Made by a program: the position numbers and the translations under genes. A model generated the notes under the pieces. The model had not been told where the DNA came from and searched no databases. It worked only from the letters and a program-made list of their open reading frames with translations. Shown here piece after piece: positions 1 to 7,544 of a DNA stretch of 64,000 bases. Positions within the stretch are counted from its first letter, which is position 1. Each line of letters starts with the position of its first letter. This DNA is from Latescibacteria bacterium UBA6620 (GTDB lineage Bacteria; Latescibacterota; UBA2968): positions 1-64,000 of the forward strand of contig DJHM01000038.1 in NCBI GenBank assembly GCA_002433075.1, written 5' to 3'.

Positions 1-53
1 GCTTGCCGCAGCTGACCGATGATCTGCTCTGCTGAATACCGCTCCCTCGACAT
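1..53 (-). CDS. IS3-family transposase OrfA, N-terminal fragment cut by the window edge
   Basis: The 17 codons visible from an ATG at 53-51 read MSRERYSAEQIIGQLRQ. This matches the typical start of IS3-family OrfA proteins (basic residues, then an xxEQII helix that opens the helix-turn-helix). OrfA proteins bind the IS ends and, in IS3 elements, are joined to the OrfB DDE catalytic domain by frameshifting. Only the first residues are available, so the call rests on this short motif plus the IS-like end just upstream. Confidence 0.5.
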   Translation of the reverse strand, partial: MSRERYSAEQIIGQLRQ

Positions 54-119
54 AGAAAACCCCTCTGTCTGTCCCAGATTCTAACTCTGAAACTGGGAAC
101 AATCCAGGGGGTCAGGTCA
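1..119 (-). mobile_element. End of an IS3-family insertion sequence (partial)
   Basis: Reading the minus strand from position 119, the sequence opens with a TGACCTGACCCCC-like terminus typical of IS3-family ends (the outer bases are TG). A short leader follows, containing an imperfect hairpin (TCCCAG...CTGGGA on the plus strand). The start of a transposase OrfA comes at position 53. The rest of the element lies beyond the window edge, so its other end and any target duplication cannot be seen. The subgroup is not assignable from so little sequence. Confidence 0.55.
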
Positions 120-237
120 CCGCAGGCACAGCATTTGCCTATCCACAATTGATGACTTGAGGTACATCCTGAGGTGAATTGTTCTTTTGATCGCGGGCCC
201 GAAGAGAGTTGGGCCCCAGCGAAGGGAGCAAAGGTCT

Positions 238-440
238 ATGGCAGAGGACCTCGGAACACGAGCCGCTTTACAGCAAGTCGACGCGCGGCTCAGCAATCTG
301 GAACTGAACACCAGGGAGATGCGAACAGATATGAACGCCCGTTTCGATGCGCTACGTTCCGAAATATCTGTCAATGGCCGATCGGCCTGATGGTTACCAT
401 ATGGCTGAGCCTGATGGCCACCATCTGGCTTAGAACCTGA
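238..440 (+). pseudogene. Small coiled-coil membrane-anchored protein, frameshifted
   Basis: From ATG 238 the frame reads about 48 residues of a charged heptad-like helix (DARLSNLELNTREMRTDMNA) and ends at 388-390. In a neighbouring frame, directly downstream, the sequence reads WPIGLMVTIWLSLMATIWL, a single membrane-spanning helix with a stop at 438-440. Small bacterial proteins with an N-terminal coiled coil and one C-terminal membrane anchor are common, so the two parts probably belonged to one gene broken by a one-base indel around 370-388. It lies just inside the IS3 end and may have decayed after that insertion. No function can be assigned. Confidence 0.45.
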
Positions 441-671
441 GGCCCGTGGAAGAGGCCAAAGCCTGAAGAACTCGTACCAGGGATGTCCTGGATCCGTCCC
501 GCCGCAACAGCAGCTGGAGATTCCTGCACAGTTTTACTATACGCGACTTCGAGGCTGTGCGTCGATACTAAACCGGCCCCTCGATACACCGCCCAGCGGA
601 ACCCGCCTTGGCGGCACTCGGGAACACGGTGTTAACTCTACGTAGATGCTTGTCGTTATCCACCTTGGAGT

Positions 672-1883
672 CTATATGATTCCGCGCTCCATCAGGTTAG
701 CAACCCTATCCTCGTCGTAGCCCAGCTCTGTCAGGAGCTCTTCATTGTGCTCACCCAACCTAGGCGCCACACCAATCTTTGCCGGTGTCTCGGAGAATTG
801 CCACGGTGAGCCGTGCACCTTCACAGTCTTCCCGTATTCAGGATATTCCTTCTCGCTCACATAGCCGTTCGCAAGTACATCCGGATCGCTCGAGGCTTCG
901 AGCAGCGTGTTGATCGGGGCCGCCACGATCCCCGCGTCCCGCAGCGTCTCGATCCATTCGTCGCGACAGCCCCTGGCGAAAAACTCGCCCAGCGTTCCCA
1001 AAATTGCCTTCCGCTTTTCTGCCGACGAGATGGCCAGGCCGAGATCGGCGATGCCCCGCTCTTCTAGCGTCGAGTAGAATCCAACAGCCTTCATCGCTTC
1101 TTCCCAGCTTCCACCGCCAAGCTGAAACACGAACGGCTTCCCATCCCGATCGTCAAAGCTCGCAGCCAAACCCGGGCGTTCAGGCGTCCCCGTCACCCGC
1201 GCCCCGGTGATCGGATCGGCATCGCGCCACATTGTCGTCGTCAGCGTCCACCCCATCAGCCGTACCGTCGCTCCCACGAGGGACGTCTCGACCTTCTGGC
1301 CGACACCCGTTGTCTTCGCGCAGTAGAGCGCGGCGAGCAGTCCCCCAAACGCCAGGATCGCGCACGACTCATCCGCCACCGACACGATGCCGGTCCGCAT
1401 CGTCTGACCCGGCACTTCGTAGGCCTGCGCGATTCCACCCAACGCCTGTCCCACCGCATCCACGCCACCCAGATGACCGTGCGGGCCCTTCGTGCCGTAA
1501 CCCGACACGGACATATAGACGAGCTTCGGATTGATCTTCTTTAGGTCTTCGTAGCCGAACCCGTTTCGCTCCGCGGCTCCCGGCCGGAAGTTCTGTCCAA
1601 AAACATCAGCCGTCTTCACCAGCTTGTGGAGGATCTCCAGTCCCTCTTCCTCTTTCAGGCTGAGGGTCACGCTCTTTACGCCACGGTTGTTCGTCTCAAA
1701 ATACGCGCTGGGAAATCCTTCGATCATCCCCGAGTTGCGAGACTTGTCACCCTTCCCCGGCACCTCGATCTTGATCACTTCCGCACCGAGATCCGCCATC
1801 AACGCATACGGCACCGTCCCCGCTTGCGCCGTCGAGCACGTCACCGCACGAACACCTGTCAGTGGTCCAGGTCTCCCAGACAT
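672..1883 (-). CDS. CaiB/BaiF family (class III) CoA-transferase
   Basis: 403 residues, the usual length of family III CoA-transferases, which move CoA between carboxylic acids in the cytoplasm. Seen: an N-terminal Rossmann-like start (LMADLGAEVIKIE), the ETNNRGVKSVTL segment, and an aspartate near residue 142 in GGVDAVGQALGG, at the position of the acyl-anhydride-forming Asp of formyl-CoA transferase. I chose ATG 1883, preceded by a purine-rich AAGGGA. The frame stays open for 80 more codons upstream, but that stretch has low-complexity shadow composition and overlaps the preceding gene. It sits 58 bases after an enoyl-CoA hydratase gene. The pair resembles CaiB/CaiD, suggesting activation and modification of a carnitine-like or other acyl substrate, but the substrate is unknown. 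Confidence 0.85.
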   Translation of the reverse strand: MSGRPGPLTGVRAVTCSTAQAGTVPYALMADLGAEVIKIEVPGKGDKSRNSGMIEGFPSAYFETNNRGVKSVTLSLKEEEGLEILHKLVKTADVFGQNFRPGAAERNGFGYEDLKKINPKLVYMSVSGYGTKGPHGHLGGVDAVGQALGGIAQAYEVPGQTMRTGIVSVADESCAILAFGGLLAALYCAKTTGVGQKVETSLVGATVRLMGWTLTTTMWRDADPITGARVTGTPERPGLAASFDDRDGKPFVFQLGGGSWEEAMKAVGFYSTLEERGIADLGLAISSAEKRKAILGTLGEFFARGCRDEWIETLRDAGIVAAPINTLLEASSDPDVLANGYVSEKEYPEYGKTVKVHGSPWQFSETPAKIGVAPRLGEHNEELLTELGYDEDRVANLMERGII

Positions 1884-1941
1884 TGGTCGTCCCTTCGTGG
1901 TGGACTCAGCTTGAAGTGACCCTGTTGTCGTCCCACCGCAT

Positions 1942-2754
1942 TCAGGAGCCGTCTTCTCCGGTGGACTCCAGCGTCGGCAACCGATGCCGATCTGCGGGGT
2001 CGTCCCATCCCTTGTAGTTCGGCTTCCGTTTCTCCGCAAAGGCTCGCCGGGACTCCATTCGATCTTCCTTGCAGCCGTGCTCGTGAAGGGCGGCGGAAAG
2101 ACGTTCGAACTTCGGATCGACACGCGGGATCATCTGACGCATCATATGGATTGTATTGACCCTCGCCGCCGGCGGCAGCGTCAGCATATGCTCGGCCATC
2201 TCCATCGCGGTTGGCAACAGCTCGTCGGACTCGACCAGACGATTCAGGAACCCGACCTCATACAGCCGTTCCGCGGTAAAGCGGTAGCCCAACGCCATCT
2301 CGGTTGCGATCGCGTGCGGTAAACCGGCGACATAACCGTGGTTGTAGCCTCCAAGCAACCACCGCTTTGCCTCGGACATCTCGAAGACCGCACCCTTGAC
2401 CGCCACCCGCAGGTCCGTACGCTCCACGAGCATAAACCCACCCCCCATCGCGAATCCGTTCACCGCCGCGATCACGGGCTTTTGCAGCCTACGGTCGTTG
2501 AACGGATTCTCTACCTTCTGTCCTGCAGATCCCAGCGTCCCCTTTTCCACCGACTCCTTCATATCCTCGCCGGCGCAGAATCCGCGTCCGGTTCCCGTCA
2601 GAATCGCCACCTCGAGCGAATCACTGTCGCGAAACTGGACGAACGCCTCGCCCATCAGCTGGCGCATCTCCGTCCCGAGCGCATTCAGTCGGTCGGGACG
2701 GTTGAGTCGGATCACGAAAACCTGATCGTGTGTTTCCGTTTCAATGAATGACAT
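1942..2754 (-). CDS. Enoyl-CoA hydratase/isomerase (crotonase) family protein
   Basis: 270 residues with crotonase landmarks: NRPDRLNALGTEMRQLM near the start, the first oxyanion-hole segment GRGFCAGEDM, and the second in AVNGFAMGGGFML. The family binds acyl-CoA thioesters and stabilises an enolate. The residue that usually supplies catalytic acid after GGG (often Glu) is not clearly conserved here, so the exact reaction cannot be named. The ATG at 2754 has an AGAGG ribosome-binding site 6-10 bases upstream. It lies between the peroxiredoxin-like selenoprotein gene and the CoA-transferase on the same strand, with short gaps, so all three are probably cotranscribed. Confidence 0.85.
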   Translation of the reverse strand: MSFIETETHDQVFVIRLNRPDRLNALGTEMRQLMGEAFVQFRDSDSLEVAILTGTGRGFCAGEDMKESVEKGTLGSAGQKVENPFNDRRLQKPVIAAVNGFAMGGGFMLVERTDLRVAVKGAVFEMSEAKRWLLGGYNHGYVAGLPHAIATEMALGYRFTAERLYEVGFLNRLVESDELLPTAMEMAEHMLTLPPAARVNTIHMMRQMIPRVDPKFERLSAALHEHGCKEDRMESRRAFAEKRKPNYKGWDDPADRHRLPTLESTGEDGS

Positions 2755-2798
2755 TGTTTACCTCTGTGAACGTGCACGAACGGACGACGCCTCGACCT

Positions 2799-3311
2799 TC
2801 ACTCTCCTCTGAAGTCTATGTCCTTCACCGTTCTGGCCGTCATTTCCCGAATCGTGATCCGAAGCTCGTCGGGCGTGGGGCGACCGACGGAGTACCATCC
2901 GTTGAAGATCCGGTGGATCGTCAGATCCGGCAGAAGCGCGAAAGTGTAAGGCACAGGAAGCGGGCCGTGACGCGTGTCTGTCGTTTCGCGAATACCCAGA
3001 GCGTCCGTGAGAGCCAGATGCTCGTCGCTCAAGAGCGGGAACGCGGCCCCCAGCCCGGCCTTGAAGGCTTCCAGCACTCTGGGTGGATCAACCGACACGG
3101 CCGCCACCTTACAATATGATACCTCTGTTCGCTCGTGGAACTGAACCAGTTCCTTCAGTTGAACCCGTCACTTCGGTCACCACGGGCCGCGAAAGAAGGC
3201 CAGGATCAGAGGCTGACGTCTCCCCACATCTTTGACCGTGACCTCCTTCCCTCGATCGTCGACCAGGCTGACGTTGGGGAACTTCTGACCTTCTTCGAAC
3301 TTGAGAGGCAT
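2799..3311 (-). CDS. Peroxiredoxin-like (AhpC/TSA, redoxin) selenoprotein with a UxxU motif
   Basis: Read through two in-frame UGA codons (3177-3179 and 3168-3170), the frame runs uninterrupted for 170 residues. It starts at ATG 3311, which has AAGGAG upstream. The N-terminal part (MPLKFEEGQKFPNVSL) and the C-terminal part (VAAVSVDPPRVLEAFKAG; TFALLPDLTIHRIF) are one AhpC/TSA fold. The UGAs fall exactly where relatives carry CxxC: FFRGPW-U-PK-U-R, residues 45 and 48. Such proteins reduce peroxides or disulphides through the N-terminal Cys/Sec. Sec insertion is supported by selA, selB and tRNA-Sec in this window and by a perfect hairpin 14 bases after the second UGA. The gene has no other disruption. 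The alternative, two independent nonsense mutations at exactly the two redox positions, is unlikely. Confidence 0.85.
3137..3153 (-). promoter_or_regulatory. Bacterial SECIS-like hairpin after the tandem UGA codons
   Basis: In the mRNA the 17 bases read GGAACUG-GUU-CAGUUCC, a perfect 7-bp stem with a 3-base loop opening with G. The loop begins 22 bases after the second UGA and 31 after the first. Bacterial SECIS elements bind the SelB C-terminus through a stem whose apical loop has a G near its start, about 16-37 bases past the UGA. The match is by geometry only and was not folded computationally. Confidence 0.7.
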
Positions 3312-3358
3312 TGTCTTCTCCTTCGCGCCGGGGTTGGCGAGATCACACCGGGGGTGCG

Positions 3359-4846
3359 CTACTCGATCCAGAAGGAATACAGGCGAGAGTGCCGAAGGTA
3401 GAACTTGAGACGAACGGGTTTCTCGAAGACCAGATCGTGCGGGTGTTTCCAACGTAGCCTGGCCCTTGTGTCGTCCCCGGTGAAGGGATCCGGGCGCTCG
3501 CCGGGTACCCAAAACCCGTCGTGCGGCTTTCGCGTTTCCCCATCCACGATTTCGGCGTAGACCTCACCCCAGGTCGCGTCCGCATTGATGTAGACGTTCC
3601 CTCCCTTGAGATCGAAGGGCTTCGTGAGCACCGTGCCGCATTCCGCACCATCGATCGAAACGAAGCCGTCCGGACGCAGCTTCGCGAGCGACAGGGCCCC
3701 GGAATCTTCGAAGTGCCCAGGTTTCACGCCGAGACGCGTCAGCTCACGACATCGATCGAACTCTCTGTAGAGCTCGATGCTACCCGGCGTGCGCAAGGCA
3801 TTGTAGTAGCACCAGATCTCACCATCATCCCGCACAACCGGATGACCGGCCATCAACAGTTGACTGCAGCCATAATTCTCCCCGTCGAACGATTCGAGGC
3901 CGATGAACAGGGATCGATCGGCAACGCGGTCCCAGTGCATCAAGTCGCGGGAGACGCTCATTTCGATCTGATTGATGCGGGTAAAGTTGGTTGCAGGGGG
4001 CGGAATCGCGCCAAACGGGTTGAAGATCGTCGGGAACCCCACATAGAGTCCTTCGTAGGGCAGGACCGCCATATTGTAGCACTCGGCGATGTAATCCTCA
4101 TCATCGACAATCGGGGGCGTGATGTAGGCCGGGTTGTCGACGACCTCGCGCACTCGACGTCGTCGGTTCTCGCGATCGATCTCGTCCGTATGGAAGATCA
4201 GGGTCGGATCGGTGAAGGACTCAAAATCCTCGCTTGTCGAAAGCCAGACCGAGCGGCCCCATTCGGTGGGCTGTTTGACGAACGCTAGGAACCGTCCGGA
4301 CTCCCGATCGTGTGTAAACTGAGACTCGTCCTGACTGGGAATCGGCGGGGTATCGATCATCGTCCAGTGGAAACCGTCGGGGGAAACGGCGGGGTATCGG
4401 CTGCTTGCGCTCAGGAGACCCTTGTAACGCCGATTCGGGTCCGGGTCAGTCTCGTCCCTCACACAGTGATACAGCCTGCCGGGACGCTTCTGGCTCGGAT
4501 CGAAGGCGGCCTGTCCTTCCGGATCGTAGGCGATGTTGTTCTCCTTCGATCCGTTCCATTCGAACAGACCCAGACTCGGCTTCTCCCAGTGTTCGCCGTC
4601 CTCCGAGGTGGCATAGTAGACGTGCCCGCCGAAGTACCACCATTCCCAGAGATTCTTGTCCGAATTCCACTGAGGGCAGGTCCGGCTCTGGATGCCACCG
4701 GTGATAACGGGGCCCCACTTCTTCGGCGAGTGCAGCGTTCGGGTCGTACGCGTCTCGGTCTCGATCGCAAAATCGTCGATGAACAGCTGGCGATGTTTTC
4801 TGGGGTCGATCATCTGGATCTCATCCGGCGGGTCGGCTTCACTCAC
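3359..4846 (-). CDS. Five-bladed beta-propeller glycoside-hydrolase-like protein (GH32/43/68 superfamily type)
   Basis: 495 residues, start ATG 4846. Seen: an opening RQLFIDDFAIE, then repeated blade-like strands with W/D-rich turns (GHVYYATSEDGEHWEKP; SVWLSTSEDFESFTDP; MSVSRDLMHWDRVADRSLF) and an acidic GEIWCYYNALR. Proteins with this FIDD start and SxDxxHW repeats are sugar-hydrolase-like propellers, frequent in planctomycete-like and other polysaccharide degraders. The C-terminal third (SLAKLRPDGFVSIDGAECG onwards) resembles a beta-sandwich appendage. There is no obvious signal peptide. Substrate and activity are not deducible. It is first in the run leading to the peroxiredoxin-like gene, 47 bases away. 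Confidence 0.65.
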   Translation of the reverse strand: MSEADPPDEIQMIDPRKHRQLFIDDFAIETETRTTRTLHSPKKWGPVITGGIQSRTCPQWNSDKNLWEWWYFGGHVYYATSEDGEHWEKPSLGLFEWNGSKENNIAYDPEGQAAFDPSQKRPGRLYHCVRDETDPDPNRRYKGLLSASSRYPAVSPDGFHWTMIDTPPIPSQDESQFTHDRESGRFLAFVKQPTEWGRSVWLSTSEDFESFTDPTLIFHTDEIDRENRRRRVREVVDNPAYITPPIVDDEDYIAECYNMAVLPYEGLYVGFPTIFNPFGAIPPPATNFTRINQIEMSVSRDLMHWDRVADRSLFIGLESFDGENYGCSQLLMAGHPVVRDDGEIWCYYNALRTPGSIELYREFDRCRELTRLGVKPGHFEDSGALSLAKLRPDGFVSIDGAECGTVLTKPFDLKGGNVYINADATWGEVYAEIVDGETRKPHDGFWVPGERPDPFTGDDTRARLRWKHPHDLVFEKPVRLKFYLRHSRLYSFWIE

Positions 4847-4912
4847 TCGTGCGATGCAAGATGGGATGGGGAAAGATCCGTCGCAAGCGGAGCGCGGCTG
4901 CCGAAACGAAAC

Positions 4913-4941
4913 AAGGGACTACGTCTGTGACGTAATCCCTT
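4913..4941 (-). terminator. Hairpin terminator after the betaine methyltransferase genes
   Basis: On the minus strand a 13-bp stem (AAGGGATTACGTC / GACGTAGTCCCTT, one mismatch) closes a 3-base loop. It is followed by a T-containing tract (TTGTTTCG), and lies 57 bases past the stop at 4998. It separates the methyltransferase pair from the start of the propeller gene at 4846. Confidence 0.55.
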
Positions 4942-4997
4942 CTCCTGTCCGGCGCTGAACGGCGGACTCGCCAGGTCGCCTGGTTACGGCGTGCTCT

Positions 4998-5840
4998 TCA
5001 CGAAGACTTCCCGTCCTTCTGCAGACACAGGATACCCCACGTCAGATACCCATCCTGTCCCCCGTCGATCCAGTGTTGCAGGCCTTTCTTCATCCGGTCG
5101 ACGTAGTCCGCGCTCACGCGGCCAACGAGGCGCGAGGCCTGGCGTTCCGTTTCCTCCAACACGCGTGTGTAGTGCCGGACGAGACAGTCCGTCATATCCT
5201 CGTAGGTGAACGTGCTGAAGCCAGCCTTCCTCCCGCTTTCGCGATAGAAGGAAGGCGAGCCGAGCGAAGAGAGATGGATGCGGTCGAAGATGGGTTGCAG
5301 AACACCCGGCGGACAGTCATCAGCCTGCATCGGATCGGTAAACACCAGCTCGCCGTCGGGCCTCAGAACGCGGCACGCCTCGGACAGGACACGGTCTCGA
5401 TCTCCACTGTGGAGGATCGCATCCTGGGACCAGACGACGTCGAACGATACGTCTTCGCACGGGATCGACTCGAAGCTGCCATCGATCACCTCGATCCGAT
5501 CGATTCCCTGTTCCTGGTTGAGCTGACGATGGCGCTCGTTTTCGACCTCGCTCAGGTTGAGCGCCGTCACGTGACAGCTGAAGGTCCTGTTGAGGTAGCG
5601 GGCTGCGCCGCCGTAGCCGGATCCCATATCGAGGACTCGACTGCCCTCGTGCAAGCCTTTCGTGATTCGCCGAGCAACCTGCTCGACCGTGCGACAGCTC
5701 GCCGTCAGGATCGTCTCGTCCGGCTCCAGGTAAATCCCAACGTGGATGTCCTCGCCACCCCAGATCTCGTGGTAGAACGCATCCGCGTCAGCGCTGTTGT
5801 AATACTCTCGCGCCGTCGAGACGGCATCGGAATACGCCAT
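4998..5840 (-). CDS. Sarcosine/dimethylglycine N-methyltransferase (glycine betaine synthesis)
   Basis: 280 residues, start ATG 5840 overlapping the stop of the preceding gene (TGATG). It has the class I SAM-binding glycine loop VLDMGSGYGGAARYL and post-motifs (VSFDVVWSQDAILHSGDR; CRVLRPDGELVFTDPMQ). The N-terminal YYNSADADAFYHEIWGGEDIH is characteristic of the SDMT half of the three-step glycine-to-betaine pathway. The enzyme adds methyl groups from SAM to sarcosine and dimethylglycine in the cytoplasm. Its direct partner upstream is the glycine/sarcosine enzyme, so the two probably make the osmolyte glycine betaine de novo. Followed by a hairpin terminator. Confidence 0.9.
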   Translation of the reverse strand: MAYSDAVSTAREYYNSADADAFYHEIWGGEDIHVGIYLEPDETILTASCRTVEQVARRITKGLHEGSRVLDMGSGYGGAARYLNRTFSCHVTALNLSEVENERHRQLNQEQGIDRIEVIDGSFESIPCEDVSFDVVWSQDAILHSGDRDRVLSEACRVLRPDGELVFTDPMQADDCPPGVLQPIFDRIHLSSLGSPSFYRESGRKAGFSTFTYEDMTDCLVRHYTRVLEETERQASRLVGRVSADYVDRMKKGLQHWIDGGQDGYLTWGILCLQKDGKSS

Positions 5841-6766
5841 CAGGCAGCCCTTTCGACGTATTCCTTCTCCGCGACGTGGATGAAAAAGTCCGGTTCATCC
5901 TCTTGATACGTTGCCTGAAAATCTCCGTAGGTCGAGGTCTCCTGAAAACCCACCTCCGTCATCAACTGACGGACGTAATTCTTCCGGAGGGGGAACATAT
6001 TCAGGTGATACTTGGAGCCGTCGGGAAACGTGTAACAGAAGCGGGCAAGCCCCTCATCCACGTGCTCGGGCTCGGCCGTCACGTTTTCGCCGCAGTAGTA
6101 GTAAACGTGCTTCGAGCTGAAGCCGTCGTCCAGAATCGCATCGTAGTTCCGGTGATCCAGGATCAGCACCCCGTCGTGCTTGAGCGCGGCGTAGTACTCC
6201 GCGAGCGCCTTCCGTCGATCCCGTTCCCGGGACATATGAGTGAAGGAGTTGCCGAGACAAATCACTGCGTCGAACACCCCGTGCACGTCCCGGTTGAGAA
6301 ATCGCCAGCCCGCCTGAACGGTGCTCAGGATTTCGCCTCGCTTGCGTCCATTCTCGAAGGCCTTGGCAAGCATCTGGGGACTCCCGTCGGCACTCACGAC
6401 CTCGAACCCCTCCTGGAGCAGCCGAACGGAATGGAAGCCTGTTCCGGTCGCCACATCGAGGATTCTTCGCGCCCCCCGCTCCTTGAGATGATCGATAAAG
6501 AAGCTGCCTTCACCTTCCGCCCGGCTCTCCCAATCGATCAGCTCGTCCCATTTTTCCACGAACCCAGCGACGTATTCTTCCTGGTAGTGGTCCGTCTCCC
6601 GCACCGCCACGGGCACGTCGCCGAAGTCCTGGTCCTCCGGGATTCCGAATGGATCCTTCTCCTGCCCCTCCACCTTTGAAGCGCTCGACACGTGGACATC
6701 CTTTCCGGCATTCCGATGTTTGGAGTCCTCATAAGTTTCGCACTCCAGCACGCGCCTGGTTGCCAT
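5840..6766 (-). CDS. Glycine/sarcosine N-methyltransferase (glycine betaine synthesis)
   Basis: 308 residues with the SAM loop ILDVATGTGFHSVRLL and the GSMT-type segments VAGFVEKWDELIDWESRA, LGNSFTHM and ILDHRNYDAILDDGF. It transfers methyl groups from SAM to glycine and sarcosine, feeding the downstream SDMT gene it overlaps by one base. The first 35 residues (before KDPFGIPEDQDFGDVPVAV) are variable, and a later internal start is possible. A TATAAT box lies about 70 bases upstream of the ATG, and the leader is AT-rich. Osmotic control would be expected from the product, but no specific operator is recognised. Confidence 0.9.
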   Translation of the reverse strand: MATRRVLECETYEDSKHRNAGKDVHVSSASKVEGQEKDPFGIPEDQDFGDVPVAVRETDHYQEEYVAGFVEKWDELIDWESRAEGEGSFFIDHLKERGARRILDVATGTGFHSVRLLQEGFEVVSADGSPQMLAKAFENGRKRGEILSTVQAGWRFLNRDVHGVFDAVICLGNSFTHMSRERDRRKALAEYYAALKHDGVLILDHRNYDAILDDGFSSKHVYYYCGENVTAEPEHVDEGLARFCYTFPDGSKYHLNMFPLRKNYVRQLMTEVGFQETSTYGDFQATYQEDEPDFFIHVAEKEYVERAA

Positions 6767-6835
6767 CTCGTGCTATATCTTCTATAACGGATGCCACCCA
6801 ACGAATGTGTGATCCTGCAACCTCGCAGGTAAATC

Positions 6836-6841
6836 ATTATA
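6836..6841 (-). promoter_or_regulatory. Consensus -10 box (TATAAT) upstream of the betaine genes
   Basis: The minus strand has a perfect TATAAT inside an AT-rich stretch, about 70 bases before the ATG at 6766. No good -35 hexamer stands 16-18 bases further up (the sequence there is TCTCTG). It may therefore depend on an activator or an alternative sigma factor, or be fortuitous. A small inverted repeat (CCTGC...GCAGG) lies in the leader. Confidence 0.4.
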
Positions 6842-6996
6842 AAACAAGAATTTTTGCGCAGAGAAGAATAAATTTAACTTATGTACCCACCCAGCCTTGC
6901 TACACATAACCCGGCTCTCTCGGTGTCCTTCTTTCTTTTCTGCGAACGAAGCGTCTGAAACGATGACCGGCGGCCACTGATTTCGTGTACACAGAT

Positions 6997-7028
6997 CAGG
7001 GGCTTACACGCTCACGTGTAAGCCCCTG
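6997..7028. terminator. Perfect 14-bp hairpin downstream of tRNA-Leu
   Basis: CAGGGGCTTACACG and its exact complement flank a CTCA loop. The stem lies 18 bases past the 3' end of the minus-strand tRNA-Leu and between it and the betaine operon promoter. No strong T tract follows on either strand, so it may be a processing or Rho-assisted terminator rather than a classic one. Confidence 0.5.
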
Positions 7029-7045
7029 AAGAACCACAATTTATT

Positions 7046-7132
7046 TGGTGCCGAAGAGGAGACTCGAACTCCTACGGGCTGACGCCCACTACGCCCTCAA
7101 CGTAGCGTGTCTACCAATTCCACCACTTCGGC
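7046..7132 (-). tRNA. tRNA-Leu (anticodon GAG)
   Basis: The 87-base minus-strand sequence folds as a class II tRNA: acceptor GCCGAAG/CUUCGGC with the CCA end encoded at 7048-7046, anticodon stem CUACG/CGUAG around the loop UUGAGGG (anticodon GAG at 7098-7096), a long variable arm (GUGGGCGUCAGCCC), and a T arm GGAGUUCGAGUCUCC. It decodes CUC/CUU leucine codons. It lies 6 bases after the secG stop on the same strand. Confidence 0.95.
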
Positions 7133-7138
7133 ACTAGA

Positions 7139-7534
7139 TCAGTTGGTTGTCGTGTCTGTTGACGCAGGCGTTGTTGCTTCGGTCGCCGGCGTTGTCGCAT
7201 CGAGAGGCAGGGGTGCCTCGGGCTGCGTAAGGGGTACCGGGGTGCCCTGCTGTTGCAGCATTTTTTCCGCAGCGGTCTCGGGCAGCGACTCGCCCGTCCG
7301 AGCGGTGTACCACAGCCCCACGCAAGTGGCGAAGAACAATACCCCCGAATAGGTCGTCACTTTGGTCAGAAACGTGGCCGCGCCACCGCCACCGAAAAGC
7401 TGGCTGCCGCCTCCGCCGCCCATTCCGCCGAACGCTCCTCCCGCGAGGCCGCCACCGCGCCCAGCCTGCATCAGAATGGAGACGATCATGACCACACAGA
7501 CCAGGATGTGCACACCTAAGAGAAGATAATACAT
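7139..7534 (-). CDS. secG: SecG, protein-export membrane subunit
   Basis: 131 residues from ATG 7534. The pattern is diagnostic: a first membrane helix (LLLGVHILVCVVMIVSILMQ), a glycine-rich loop (AGRGGGLAGGAFGGMGGGGG), then FLTKVTTYSGVLFFATCVGL as the second helix. A Pro/Thr/Ala-rich tail follows. SecG assists SecYE/SecA in protein translocation across the inner membrane. It follows tpiA, 10 bases after its stop, the widespread tpiA-secG arrangement. The frame is open for 24 codons upstream, but those overlap tpiA and lack SecG character. Confidence 0.9.
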   Translation of the reverse strand: MYYLLLGVHILVCVVMIVSILMQAGRGGGLAGGAFGGMGGGGGSQLFGGGGAATFLTKVTTYSGVLFFATCVGLWYTARTGESLPETAAEKMLQQQGTPVPLTQPEAPLPLDATTPATEATTPASTDTTTN

Positions 7535-7544
7535 AGCGAAAACC

